Shown here piece after piece: positions 43,676-54,945 of a DNA stretch of 64,000 bases (the first letter of the stretch is position 1; each line of letters starts with the position of its first letter). Source of the DNA: Mucidula mucida (lineage: Eukaryota; Basidiomycota; Agaricomycetes; Agaricales; Physalacriaceae); NCBI GenBank assembly GCA_015501055.1, contig JADNYV010000012.1, forward strand, positions 1 through 64,000, in the 5' to 3' direction. The position numbers and the translations under genes are program-made. The notes under the pieces were generated by a model that saw only the letters and a program-made list of their open reading frames with translations, made no database searches and was not told the origin of the DNA.

Positions 43676-45170
43676 TCACGAACCTCTGGGACTTTTCTGT
43701 AGCCGCTTACAATTTGACTTATGGGCGGTCCAATGCGTAGACTGGCATTCTCTGAAGAACCATAAGCACTATTTCTAGAGCTACGCCGTGGCTTAGAGTC
43801 CGACCTTGAGCAGTAGAGCACCATGGCACACCCGGTGCATCGTTTGAACTCAGTTGATCCCGATTTTGTCTGGCACTTTGGCTACAACAAACGCGTCAGA
43901 GTACACAATCAAGGCCACATAAACAACATACGTTTGCACAGATAAGCTCAACAATAGCACCGTCGAAAGCCTGACGCGCGCGATCGTTGTCTTCAAATTG
44001 GGCGACGAACTCTTTCCACTTTTGCGACTTCTTCCATGAACTTGCCTTGGATGGTTTCCCCAGGTCTGAGACTTCATCGTCAGCGTCCTCCAGGCGGTCA
44101 AAGGCAGACCGCAAGTATTGCAACACGGAATGATAGGCGAGGTATGGACGGATATTGTGTAGATTCCAGTCGACGCTGTCATCGATCCCAGAATCCTGAC
44201 CCAAATGATCTCGCAGTACGGCAAGCAATCCACCTCTGCTTATTGCCCTGTTAACCCACGGGAAAACATTGTCGGAATGTTGTATCGCACATGAGATGCA
44301 CCGGAAGGCAAAAGCAATGCACTTGTTTGCATTCTCTCGTGTGCTATCGTCCTCATGATGGAATGAATCGAGTTGACGAATCAACTCAGTGAGCTTGGGG
44401 ACGAGATCGGCATCGAAGAACACCTTTTCGATGTCAGGAAAGGCCTTGCAACACGCCATATTGTTGACCATGGCAAGAAAATGTTGCAGGTACTTGAGGT
44501 ATGCGCCATGGTGTATGATGTGCTTTGGCACGCGCTCTAGAACGGCACAGGCAAAAGCGTACGGGCCAAAGGACGCGAGGAATTGCTGCTGGCCAACAGA
44601 TCCTTGTAAGAGCCGAGAAATCAAGAGACTCGCGGAGCACTCGGCCCAAGCTTTAACTTCTACAAGCTCGTCTGGTTTCTCCTGCAACCACCACTGAGAA
44701 AGCGCGGTACAGAAGCCGGGAGTGCGCGCCATGATCGTTCCGAAGGCGACATGATTGAGCATGACTTGGAGAGCCAGCATCACGAATCCGGACTCGCCCA
44801 AGGATCGGATTGTCGCCATCGGCGCGGAGAGGGCAGAGGATGTCAAGGTCGGCGATATTCTGTCGAATTCCCTCAGAAAGAGAACCCATTTCCACATCTT
44901 GGGCCATAGGTCGAGTAGGGCTGTTTGGAGTGCGGTGTCTTTCGATAGATAGGGCCCTAGGAGCTGGATGCACGCGAAGGAGTAGAAAACAGAAGGGATG
45001 TCGAGGAGATCATTGCGCGTGATGGATGCAGGATCTCTTATTGAAGGGGGCTGCTTTGAGAGACATTCTCTCAGTGAGCGTAACGCCCGTTCAACGTCGA
45101 GCGGCGCGGATGAACCACGGATTTGCTGAATGTACTGTTGGGCCGCCAGCAGCTGTGGAATATCAGACAT
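43676..45170 (-). CDS. ARM-repeat/MYND zinc-finger protein
   Basis: Exons 45170-43932, 43881-43805 and 43751-43676. ATG 45170 (MSDIPQLLAAQQYIQQIRG); the open frame upstream begins only at GTG. About 400 residues of helical repeats (SLRECLSKQPPS, LGPYLSKDTALQTALLDLW, FLASFGPYAFACAVLERVP) are followed by a C-terminal MYND finger assembled across two introns: CPKC-type PKCQTK, KRCTGCAMVLYCS, RECQSTHWTAHKSNCKRL. All expected Cys/His ligands are present. This layout is a common expanded family in mushroom genomes with unknown roles. The finger is invisible unless the introns are removed. Confidence 0.82.
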
Positions 45171-45321
45171 AAGACGACAGAGACCTAAAAGGTGGAGCCA
45201 ACCAAGTACGGCAAGTACCGTCGTAAATGTTCTTACGTCAGACGCGAGCTTCACAAAAGTGGTTTAACCACTGGTTCAAAGTCAAGCTGTAATTTGAGTA
45301 TTACAAGCGACTTCCACGGTA

Positions 45322-47856
45322 CTAACTACACCATACATTAACGGCACCATCCGCGCCTCCACTGACTAACCAGGGGTGAGAATTACACCATTTGACCTGC
45401 AATACACCCAATCCATCCTTGATCTCATGGCCACGCAGTATTTTGAGAGGAACTATCAGTGGGTCCGTCATCAAATCGTTGTAAACTCTTGAGTGGAATA
45501 TTTGAATAGTCCCATCATCGGAGGAAGACGCGAAAAGCGGGTATGTGGGATGGAAATGCAACGACCGAATGGCGCGCGAGTGGTATCTTTGAAACGGTAA
45601 GAGAAGGCGGGCTGGAAATTGGACTGCACGAACCTTAACACTTTATACGGCTTCTCACTGAGGTCCAAATCGAACCAACATAGTTTGCGATCGTATCCAC
45701 CAACGATGACATGGTCTCCAGAAGAATGGACGTCCATGCTGGAGATCCATTTGATACCGGGCATCAACGTCTTAAGAAGTGTTTGTTCTGCCAGGTTGTA
45801 TATCCGGACGTATTGCTGCGTCTGTATGTGACGGATATCAGTATCGAAGATGTAGCCAGACGAAGAACAATACAGACAGCAACGAAGAAATGAGGTTTCA
45901 CAGGATGGAACTGTACCAGTTGCACGTCGCCTCTAATTTTCTTAAATGGCGCCTGCGAATGACGTTTGGAAATTTGATGGATCCAAACACCTCCTTGAGG
46001 GCCTCCGCCAGCTGCAGAGACCGTAAGCCTTATGTGACCAATGTGAGCGCGCGCGCAACTCACAGACAGTTGCCAGATAATCGCCCTTCCGGTGCCATGC
46101 GGTTTGCTTCGGGAAACCAGAAGATTGCGGTAGGTTGAGGGTTAAAATGGGCGTATCAATCGTCCACTTGCTGCTAGAAGTCGTGGTCCACTTGACGACA
46201 GAAGGCGTCTCAGAAGGTGGCGGTAAAGTGGCAGGTGCCAATAGCTTGTATGTCAAATTATACACTGCAGCTGGCAAATTCGGCGGTATGATGAAATGTA
46301 GTGTCTCCTCGCTATGTTAGAAATCAATACAACGGACTGATGAACGAAGAATAGACTGACATTCCGACCGCAAAATAGCTTACGTCGGTTCTTGGACACC
46401 ACTCGATAGATCCAATTTTGCTCGAAAACTTCCATTGTTTGACCTCCCGACCGACATTCACTTCCCACATACTGACGACACCTTTGTCATCGCCGCTAAC
46501 AGCCCAAGCTCCATTGGGACTGAGGCTTAGACACCTTGCGAAGCCACCCGAATGTGAGAACGTTAAGGCTTTATATGTCGGGAATGGTCTTAGGCTGCTC
46601 GGGCTAGGAAGTTTTGGAATGAGCGATTTTGGATCGATATTGAGCTTCGCCCTCTGTACGCGGGGTGCCAGATAGAGATCCAGTTGTCGATTGAACCGCT
46701 CTTTAATGAAACGGTCGTAGCCAGGAACCAGACGGAGAGCGGAGTACTTCTGGGGAAGGTAGTCACGTTCTCGATCCTCAGAATCCTTCTCTTCCCATTC
46801 CTTGCGTTCAGCCTCAGTAGGGAGGTATTCTTCTGGAGGATTATAAGATTCTGAGTTTGTCGGTAGTTTGGTTTTGGGAGCGGGAAGGGAAGGGGCGTGC
46901 GATGTGGAAGGTTCTGCCCATATAGAGTAGAACTGTTGCTGCGTCGATGCTTTTGGCTTGTTGGGTACGATACGACCTTGCCTAATCGCGCGAACAATTT
47001 TCATGACTTTCTTCTTCTCCCATTTACTAGGAACCCATCGACGTTTCGGTTCCGGCGCGGCGGAAAGAGGCATTACTTCCTCTTTGCCTTTACCGGTGAA
47101 CCATTCTGTCATGGGCTCGTATGGATCGTATCCGGCATCAGGATTTTCGTGGTCATGAAGTCGTCGAATGATGTCGAGTTCTTCAGGAGTGAGAGGCTTG
47201 TCCATCTGAGTATTTTTATCGAACGCCGATGTCCTGTACGTCTGTTAGAAAGTATACAAGGATAACTCTGACGAACATTTACCATGCAGAAGGATCCTCG
47301 ACCGTTTGGAGGAACTTGTCTAGTTCATCTCCCCGGGCAGGCCGCAATACTTTCTTACCATCAATGTCGTATCCTACATGCGGGAGGTCATCATACCAGT
47401 GCATCGGGACGTTACCGACGCGGTTGGGTGTCTGATGCAAACCTTAAGATGAAAATAATGTCATAGACAAAACGGACACACGTCTTCTGTAGATGAATCC
47501 GAATCGTAATCGGGCTCTATCTCGGGATAGACGCGTTTTGGCTGGCCTGTTATATCAGAGACCACAGTTTTAGGTCGGGGGAAGATGTGATGTTCGTTGT
47601 CTGAAGAGGCGTCGTCGTCGTCTGCCTCGTCATCTTCGTCCTCTTCAGCATCGGCCGCAGAGTCGTACTCTTCAGAGTCACTTTGGGCGTCTATTTCTGG
47701 GAATTCATCGACCTCATCGTTGGCATCCGAGTCTTCGTTGTCGCCTTCCTCGTCACTGTGCATGGCCATGTCAACCGCTGCCGAGAAGAGAGCAGGAGCG
47801 GCATCTTCATCTGCTCGTTGTTTTCGTTTTCGGCCAGCAGTACCCAGTACACCCAT
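45322..47856 (-). CDS. Ribosome biogenesis WD-repeat protein BOP1/Erb1
   Basis: Member of the PeBoW complex (Nop7-Erb1-Ytm1) for 27S pre-rRNA processing in the nucleolus. ATG 47856 ([18 protein letters not shown]), then an acidic stretch, the BOP1 N-terminal domain ([75 protein letters not shown]) and a seven-blade WD40 propeller ([90 protein letters not shown]). Several short introns. Start is 139 bp from the divergent ARP4 ATG; both are nuclear, growth-linked genes. Confidence 0.93.
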
Positions 47857-47995
47857 CGTCGTCGAGATCGAAAAAGATTTTTAGCACCGGCCCGACTGCC
47901 GTGAAATGGAGGATGAGGGGCAAACAGATGACAATAACACGCTTCCTTCCTACTTTCACTGCTGTCCAGCACAAAGGCCGTGGTTTGGCCGAATA

Positions 47996-49673
47996 TGGTC
48001 AATTATGGCGGTGGTACGCGAAAATACAGCATCATTCAAAGTGATCTAACTTTTGCACTCATAGACGAAGTCGCAGCGCTTGTGGTTGACATTGGCGCCT
48101 CATCAGTACGCGCCGGGTATGCAGGAGATGACACCCCCAAGGCCATAATCCCAACGTCCTACGGATATATACCAGATGGTAACACTGGCGATGTCGCCAT
48201 GGCCGACACTGCAGACGGCAAAAAGCCAAGATTCTATATTGGTCAATCTGGTCCCTCGATATGGCGGCATGGAATGGAGATTGGGAATCCCATCAAAGAT
48301 GGACTCAGTACGTTCGGCAACCTATACCAACAATCTAATTGTCTTATTTAAGTTGAGTCCATGACTTTGAGCCCATCCATGATCTTGTTGAACATGCAAT
48401 CACAAACGTTATGGGATGCAACCCCACAGAACACCCCATTCTTGTGACTGAGCCAGCATGGAATACCCCAGAAAACAGAGAGCGAATGGCCGAAATTATG
48501 TTCGAAGAATTCCAAGTACCGGCTTTCTATATCGCCAACACTGGGGTCCTCAACACGTATGTTGGCCACACACGTCCTGGATATGCATTGACGTCGGATA
48601 GATTCGCAGCGGGCAAGGGATCTGCCTTGGTTATTGACATAGGCAATCAAGTCGCGAGCGTGACCCCCGTCGTCGATGGCTTCGTTCTTCGCAAAGGTGC
48701 TCTACGTGCCTTCGCTTTGTATCCTCACATTAAGACGGATTACAGGATTGCAGTATTCGGCACTTCCAACTCTGGTCGTTGCACGTGCACTGAACAATCT
48801 GACACAAATGCAGCCGCACATGCGCCGTCCAGCCATTGACCTTTATCCCCATCAACTCATTGCTAGCAAACAGCCCGTGGAACCAAACGCGCCGCCGAAC
48901 TTTACTCTTCGCGAGGACCGCCTCCCTGGTGTTACCCCGTCTTGGAAAACGTGGTACGAATTACGAGAGATCGACGAATGGCTGCAAACTGTTGGCGGTA
49001 TATTAGAGTCTGGATGGAATGACCAGTCAGTAATGCCATGCCAGCGCAGTGTTCACTCACTCATTAACGCAGGGCTGCCGCGCAACGACCTCCGAGACAG
49101 TATGAGTTCGCCACAGGCTACAACACTTGGTTCGGCCCCGAACGCTACTATATTGGAGAACAGTTCTTCTATCATCCGCCTAATATGCAGGTTGTACTAC
49201 CCTTCAACACGAAATAAGTAAAACTGACTTCGATTACCCAGCAAACCAATCAAAATCTCCCGAAAACGATCCCGACTTTGATAACCGATTCGTTGCGCTC
49301 GTATGATGTCGAGTTGCGCCAAGTGCTGATGGGCAATGTCGTCCTGACTGGGGGAGGTAGCCTCTTCCCCGGCTTGAATGACCGACTCGCTAATGAGATG
49401 GGCCGAACATTCCCGCATGTCAGTCAGACAGTAAGTAGGCGATTTCTTTGCTGATTATACGCTTGTAGGTAAAAATACACGCGCCTGGCAATCCGATTGA
49501 GCGCCGTTACGGTGGATGGCTCGGCGGAAGCATCCTAGCTAGTCTAGGGACTTTCCATCAGCTCTGGATAGCAAGGAGGAGTGGCAGGTACGTGATCTCT
49601 TGCGATATCAGCGTCTAAAATCGTCATAATATAGGAACACGGAAAGGCAATCGTTGGACAAAGATGTAAATGA
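47996..49673 (+). CDS. Actin-related protein 4 (ARP4/BAF53-like)
   Basis: Subunit of NuA4, INO80 and SWR1 chromatin complexes. Exon 1 47996-48014 (MVNYGGD joined to [10 protein letters not shown]). Actin-fold landmarks: [122 protein letters not shown], ending [12 protein letters not shown]. An intron of 45 nt inside VLNT|FAAGKG is stop-free and in frame. One base is apparently missing near 49568 (expected SKEEWQ after FHQLWI), otherwise the last exon is lost. About 450 residues. Confidence 0.9.
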
Positions 49674-49916
49674 TCGCGTTGTGTGTACTACCTCTTGTAC
49701 TTGTTGGAATGTAGTTATCAGCAACCAATATGGAGCTTTAGTGAGGCTCCAGCTTACTCGACGGAGAATACTTAACGGAACTGGTAAAGTATTGATAGTC
49801 TGCCAATTGAAGCGATCTTTAGGTCTAGCAGTTCCTCAGAATTCCACGCGCTACCAGGAGACGATTCACCGATATAAGGCTGTGGCGTGGATACATCATA
49901 CTGAAAAGGGACTTAC

Positions 49917-52840
49917 TTATTGCTGCGGAAGTAACCGCCACAAACCCTCCTTAACATCCACGAGCTTCTCTCTTCGCGCAGAATCCATCAACGAATGTAG
50001 CTGACCAACCGTCAAATTGTAGCCCTCAACGAAATTCAGCATCGAGTGTATACGTTCTACCGTCATGTTAGGTAAATTCGTCAGCATTCCTTGGATATAC
50101 TGAAGCAGAGATGAGCGACGACATCAAACACAAGGCGCATGAACGGCGAACCTTCCAATACACCATCAGCTGCTGGGATTGTTGCTGCTGCTCTGGCGTG
50201 GTAGAAGCCTCCTGTTCTGCCACTGCCAGGCGCGTTCTTTCCCTCTGCACAGCAACCTCCGCCACCTCTAACAGAAGAATGTATTCTCACTGTCTTCTTT
50301 GAGTACGCCATGATCCACCCAAGTCAGCAACGCCTTCAGAGCCGCGCTCTTACTAACTTTTCCCACGCGTTCCATGAGCCCCTCAAGTGTCCAAGTATCT
50401 ATGAAAATAATCATTATTGGAAAGGAATGAGATGTGATAGAAGAAAGTGCGCACTCTTTTCAGAAACAGTTCAATGAAAGCGGCTTCTAGAGGCGGAACC
50501 TCGACTTCCACAGTGCGATCTTGAAGCTCAAGATGTAACTGCACAGTGCCAAGGTGAGGCAGCCATCGAAGCTTTTTGTCCGGCTTGAACGTGGAGAACT
50601 CCTTTGCGTATGCATCTTGAAAACTGCGGAAAATCAATGCAAAGCACCGCTTTTCAGTAAGAAGCGTACGTCTTGAATTGCCCAGGCATGTTGAGTTCAT
50701 TAGTTTCTAGCATGGGCCAGAATTGCCTCGAAATGATTGTAGGGTGCATAACTTGAACCGACTGTTGAGTAGCATAGCAACGATGAGCACTTGTCGAACA
50801 AGCGAAGAATAGATATCCCACCTCATTCTGTGATTGCACATGCGTATCAATTCGTTTTGAATCAGTCATATCCTTGAGCATGACCTCGCAGACCTGCAAT
50901 GCAGCGTCTCCGAATCGTATTTTGAGAATTTCAATATTTCGGCGCTGGTGAACAGGTTAATGGGAACGTTTTATGATACATCGAAGCACTCACCTCTCGC
51001 TCTACCTTTTCTGTACTACCATCTGTTATTGCTAGAAGTCGCTGAGCAAGTAAGACTTGCAGCTCCTTCACGAATAAATCTTTTGAGTCATAGATGCTAA
51101 CGAGAGTACTGATGATATCGCTCGGTTTATTTGCTCTAAAATCCGGCCCAGCATCAAGAGGCTCTGGGTCCCAATTTGGGTCGCTGTAATCTTCGATCTC
51201 AACTTGATGTAACGGTTGTGGAGGTTCATTGTCGTCGATAATGGAATCTCCACTCTCGTCATCGCCAACGAGATTGGAGACAATACATCGTATTGTGTCC
51301 GGTCGTTCTCTATAAGAACTAATCAGCCTGCAGGATCACAACAAAGTACACGAACAGACCTAAGGTATCGCCGTATTGGGTCTGCCACCTTGTATAATAG
51401 CACACCAGGAGGGTCGACTATTCGTAGACATTTAATAGTGGCGACATATTGAGTCAAAATCAGCGTAGTGTCAGCACCAGGGTGTAGAAGCCTCCGGCGA
51501 TTTCTGTGGAGACTGTTAGCATCAGCCATAAAAACGGTGTACGGGCCCACGCTTTTCGCAAGGAGCGTACTAGGCTGGAACGCTGATCAACGCGCTGTAG
51601 GCACTCCTGTCATGCAGAAGGAATTAAATAACCTTCACTGATTAGTGTAACAAACCTTCAAGTCCTCCAGAGCCGGCGTAGATTCGGGAAAGTTGATAAT
51701 GATATCAAATAAGTCACGCGTCCGCAGGTCACAGAGTGTCTTGGTCATGTGAAAGTCGAATCTGGATCCAACGCTAGCCATCACCGCCAAAACATCCTCC
51801 TCTGAACGGTTGTTAGCTGCGGCACACCACACATAGGAATGCGTACTAGTTGTGGCGTCCTTTGCATACATCATTAACATCCACGGAACAATTTTTCCAG
51901 ACATCCATGTTTTCAGTCCTGGCAGCACGGCGACATCCCATTTCTCTGTGCAATTGGCTATCACGTATTCTCGATGTGCTCATACCCAACGCTTGCAATT
52001 ACGTTTTCGTATCGATCTAACAGCCCAAGTGTCTCAAACATATCCCAATACCTTCGGGGAGAGCAATAGCTGGAGGCGCGTCGCCATCCAAGGGCGGTAA
52101 CGTAGCGGCACACAGATCCTTAAATCCTTTGACAAAGGTCGGAGAAAGGATAGCGAAGAGATGAGTTTGGAAGTTGAGAGTGTATGCAGAGCGGATAGTG
52201 AGGCCAAGTCTAATGAAAGTCAGAGCGTGATCAGGAGGAGTCTGGAGGCACGCACTCTGTAATCGGCTGCCATAAAGTGTACCACTCCATAAGGCGTTGT
52301 ACGAGTCTGTTATGACGTGAGGATCGTTAGATTGCTATATATATTTAGCTGGGGTTACAACAGCTGCACGTCGCGTACTTCATATTCGACCATGAAAGCG
52401 TCGATGTCCAGATGTATAAGACCAAAGTGTTGTCGAATATTGTCTAAACGAAAGGTAAACATCGCTATATGCACGAAATAGTCGATGCGTACCCAGGAAT
52501 GACTCGAGCATGACGGGAAGTCTTCTGCACTGCGAGACCACATCAAATGCATGACGGATCAGGTCCAGGTCTACCTTGTACTATCAATCGCGCGTTCCAA
52601 CCGATAGAGCTGGCACTCACTATATGTTTGCACCGGGTCAGACAGGTCTTTCGGTCTGAGAAACTCGGTTGCAAGGCTCCACGCCTATAAAGATGTAAAT
52701 CGAACACTCCAAGACAGGCGCGTCAAGCAAACCTGACTGAAAGACATCAAGCCCGAGATTCCTGGTTCATCTCGGTTTAGACGCGCGAATGCATCTTGCC
52801 ATTTTGCAGCTACCTGCGAGCGCAGCGCATCGGTGGCCAT
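49917..52840 (-). CDS. Anaphase-promoting complex subunit 2 (cullin-homology, APC2)
   Basis: Scaffold cullin of the APC/C ubiquitin ligase; binds the RING subunit APC11. ATG at 52840 (MATDALRSQVAAKWQDAF), stop 49917. Middle: TRDLFDIIINFPESTPALED, LHPGADTTLILTQYVATIKC, RIVDPPGVLLYKVADPIRRY, RPDTIRCIVSNLVGD, NWDPEPLDAGPDFR, KDLFVKELQVLLAQRLL. Cullin-homology region: ISRQFWPMLETNELNMPGQF, DKKLRWLPHLGTVQLHLELQ, VEVPPLEAAFIELF; C-terminal winged helix MERVGKVSKSAALKALLTWV and SMLNFVEGYNLTVGQL, ending LWRLLPQQ. Many short introns, not all mapped. Convergent with ARP4, 243 bp between stops. Confidence 0.9.
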
Positions 52841-53110
52841 TGCAGCGAATGGTGGTGGTCGGTGGCAAAGGCGCGGTCACAGATTTGTGACCGGAGAGAG
52901 GTGCCGAAGAGATTAGATAAGATTTAATCTTCGCGCTGTTTCTGCTAGAGCTTGTGCTGTTGGATTCACAGCTGTGAAGCCAGTGTATAAGAGCGACCGT
53001 AACGGACGTGCATTCCAAGGAATTTTCCTGTCCTCTTTCTGACTCATTTGATCCGACGTGGCAACATCTCTTTTCCCGCCTTCATTCCCTCGACGCCTCC
53101 CTTGGATAAA

Positions 53111-54744
53111 ATGAGTCGGATATGCATCGCTCAGCGACATTTATCCCGGCAAGCGATTCCAAAGGCGCTCGTTCAATCTCTGTAGGCTATTGCTCCCAAC
53201 TTATCCATTTACTGATCCTATACTAGACAGCACCTTGCACCAAATATAAAAACCCTACCCATCTCCCATCCTCCGAGGTAAACAGCGAAGCTACATCACA
53301 CACGCTTGCGTTGGCCTCAAAATACATTCTACCCGTCTATGCCCGTCCGGATTTTGTTCTAAGCCATGGCAAAGGGTCCTATGTTTGGGACACGGAGGGA
53401 AGGAAATTCCTCGATTTCTCAGCTGGTATTGCGGTTAACGCGCTAGGTCACGCCGACGATGGTGTGGTAAAGGTTCGTGAGTATCTTCTCAAGACACGGA
53501 CAAGGACTGTATAATATTGTACAGACTATCTCCGAACACGCGGGAACGCTTTTACACACTAGTAATGTGTATCACAACCAGTGGTCTCCAAAGCTAGCCG
53601 AATTGCTGGTCACTTTGACCAAGCAAGAAGGAGGTTTGGGCTTCACTCCTGGAAGTACATCGGTCGATGACGCCAAAGTGTTCTTTGCCAACTCGGGCAC
53701 TGAAGCCAACGAAGGTGCCTTGAAAATAGCTCGCAAAGTGGGTAAGGACAGGTGGGCAGCCAAAGAGCCGGGTCGATCCTGGGATTCAAATGAATGTTCA
53801 AAGACGCGTATCGCGTGCTTTGAGAGCGCGTTCCATGGACGCAGCATGGGAGCGTTGAGCGTAACGACCAACCCGAAATATCAGAAACCATTTGCCCCTC
53901 TGTTGCCGGGGGTGGATGTGGGTCAAATCAATGATACCGCTGGTCTTTCGGGACTGGTTACAGAGGACACATGCGCAGTGATCGTCGAGCCCATTCAAGG
54001 AGAGGGTGGTATCAATGCCGCCAAGGTTGAATGGCTGCAGGCTTTACGAAAACGTTGTGATGAGGTCGGTGCTGTTCTGATATTTGACGAGATTCAGGTG
54101 AGCCGCGTTTCGCATGAGCGGGAGGAGTGTCAAAGAGTTGACTGCTTTTCTCAGTGCGGGCTGTATAGAACGGGAAATCTATGGGCTCATTCCGCACTTC
54201 CGTCTGATTGCCATCCTGATGTTGTGACGATGGCCAAACCCCTAGCAAACGGGTATCCTATTGGGGCTGTTATGGTCAGGAACTCTATCGCAGCTACGAT
54301 GACAGCAGGTGAGGATGCTGTGAATTTATCTCGCATACTGTGATTGACCGAGTCCGATCTGTTACAGGTAGCCACGGTACAACTTTTGGCGGTTCACCGC
54401 TTGCGAGTGCCGTTGGCTTTTACGTGTTGTCCCGTCTGTCAGAGCCTGCGTTCGTGGCGCAACTGTCCGAGACGAGCGCGTATCTAAAAGGCCGACTTGT
54501 AAAGCTGCCCAAATGGTTTCCAAAAGTTCTTGAGAGTGAAATTCGTGGACGAGGATTGATCTTGGGTCTCGGTTTCAAAACTCATTCAGACCCGAGTCGA
54601 GTGGTCCAGATGGCCAGAGAGCGCGGTGTATTTGTCCTGACTGCAGGAAAGGATGCCGTGCGGTTGGTGCCCAGCCTGAATGTGGGGAGGGAGGAGGTAG
54701 ATCTCGCAGTGGATGTACTAGAAAGTTGCCTGGGAGAGCTATAG
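53111..54744 (+). CDS. Acetylornithine aminotransferase, mitochondrial (Arg8-like)
   Basis: PLP-dependent class III aminotransferase of arginine synthesis. ATG 53111 gives a basic mitochondrial presequence (MSRICIAQRHLSRQAIPKAL); the join to SSEVNSEATSHTLALASKYI is off by one base. Core: VWDTEGRKFLDFSAGIAVNA, HTSNVYHNQWSPKLAELL, FFANSGTEANEGALKIARK, CFESAFHGRSMGALSVTTNP, VIVEPIQGEGGI, LIFDEIQCGLYRTGNLWAH, TMAKPLANGYPIGAVMV with the PLP lysine, SHGTTFGGSPLASAVG and RGRGLILGLGF. Three later introns join cleanly. It sits 201 bp upstream of the HEM1 gene, another mitochondrial PLP enzyme, on the same strand. Confidence 0.9.
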
Positions 54745-54945
54745 ATCTATCTATCAATAGTGTTCAATCCAGGCTTTGACATTTTGAATGGTATACGGGG
54801 AATCAAACGACCGCACAGATGCGGCGCTCGGAGTCAAGATCTGCCTATTTTAGAAGACGAATCAAGCAAACCCGATTGGCTGACCGGGGACCCCTGGCAG
54901 AATAAATATGGAGAGATCGACTGTGCCAAATTTCCTATTCCCGCC

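Noticed and set aside
53245..53252. TATA box (TATAAAAA) as promoter of the aminotransferase gene
   Set aside because: It would place transcription downstream of the only usable in-frame ATG (53111), and the sequence there reads as coding in the right frame.
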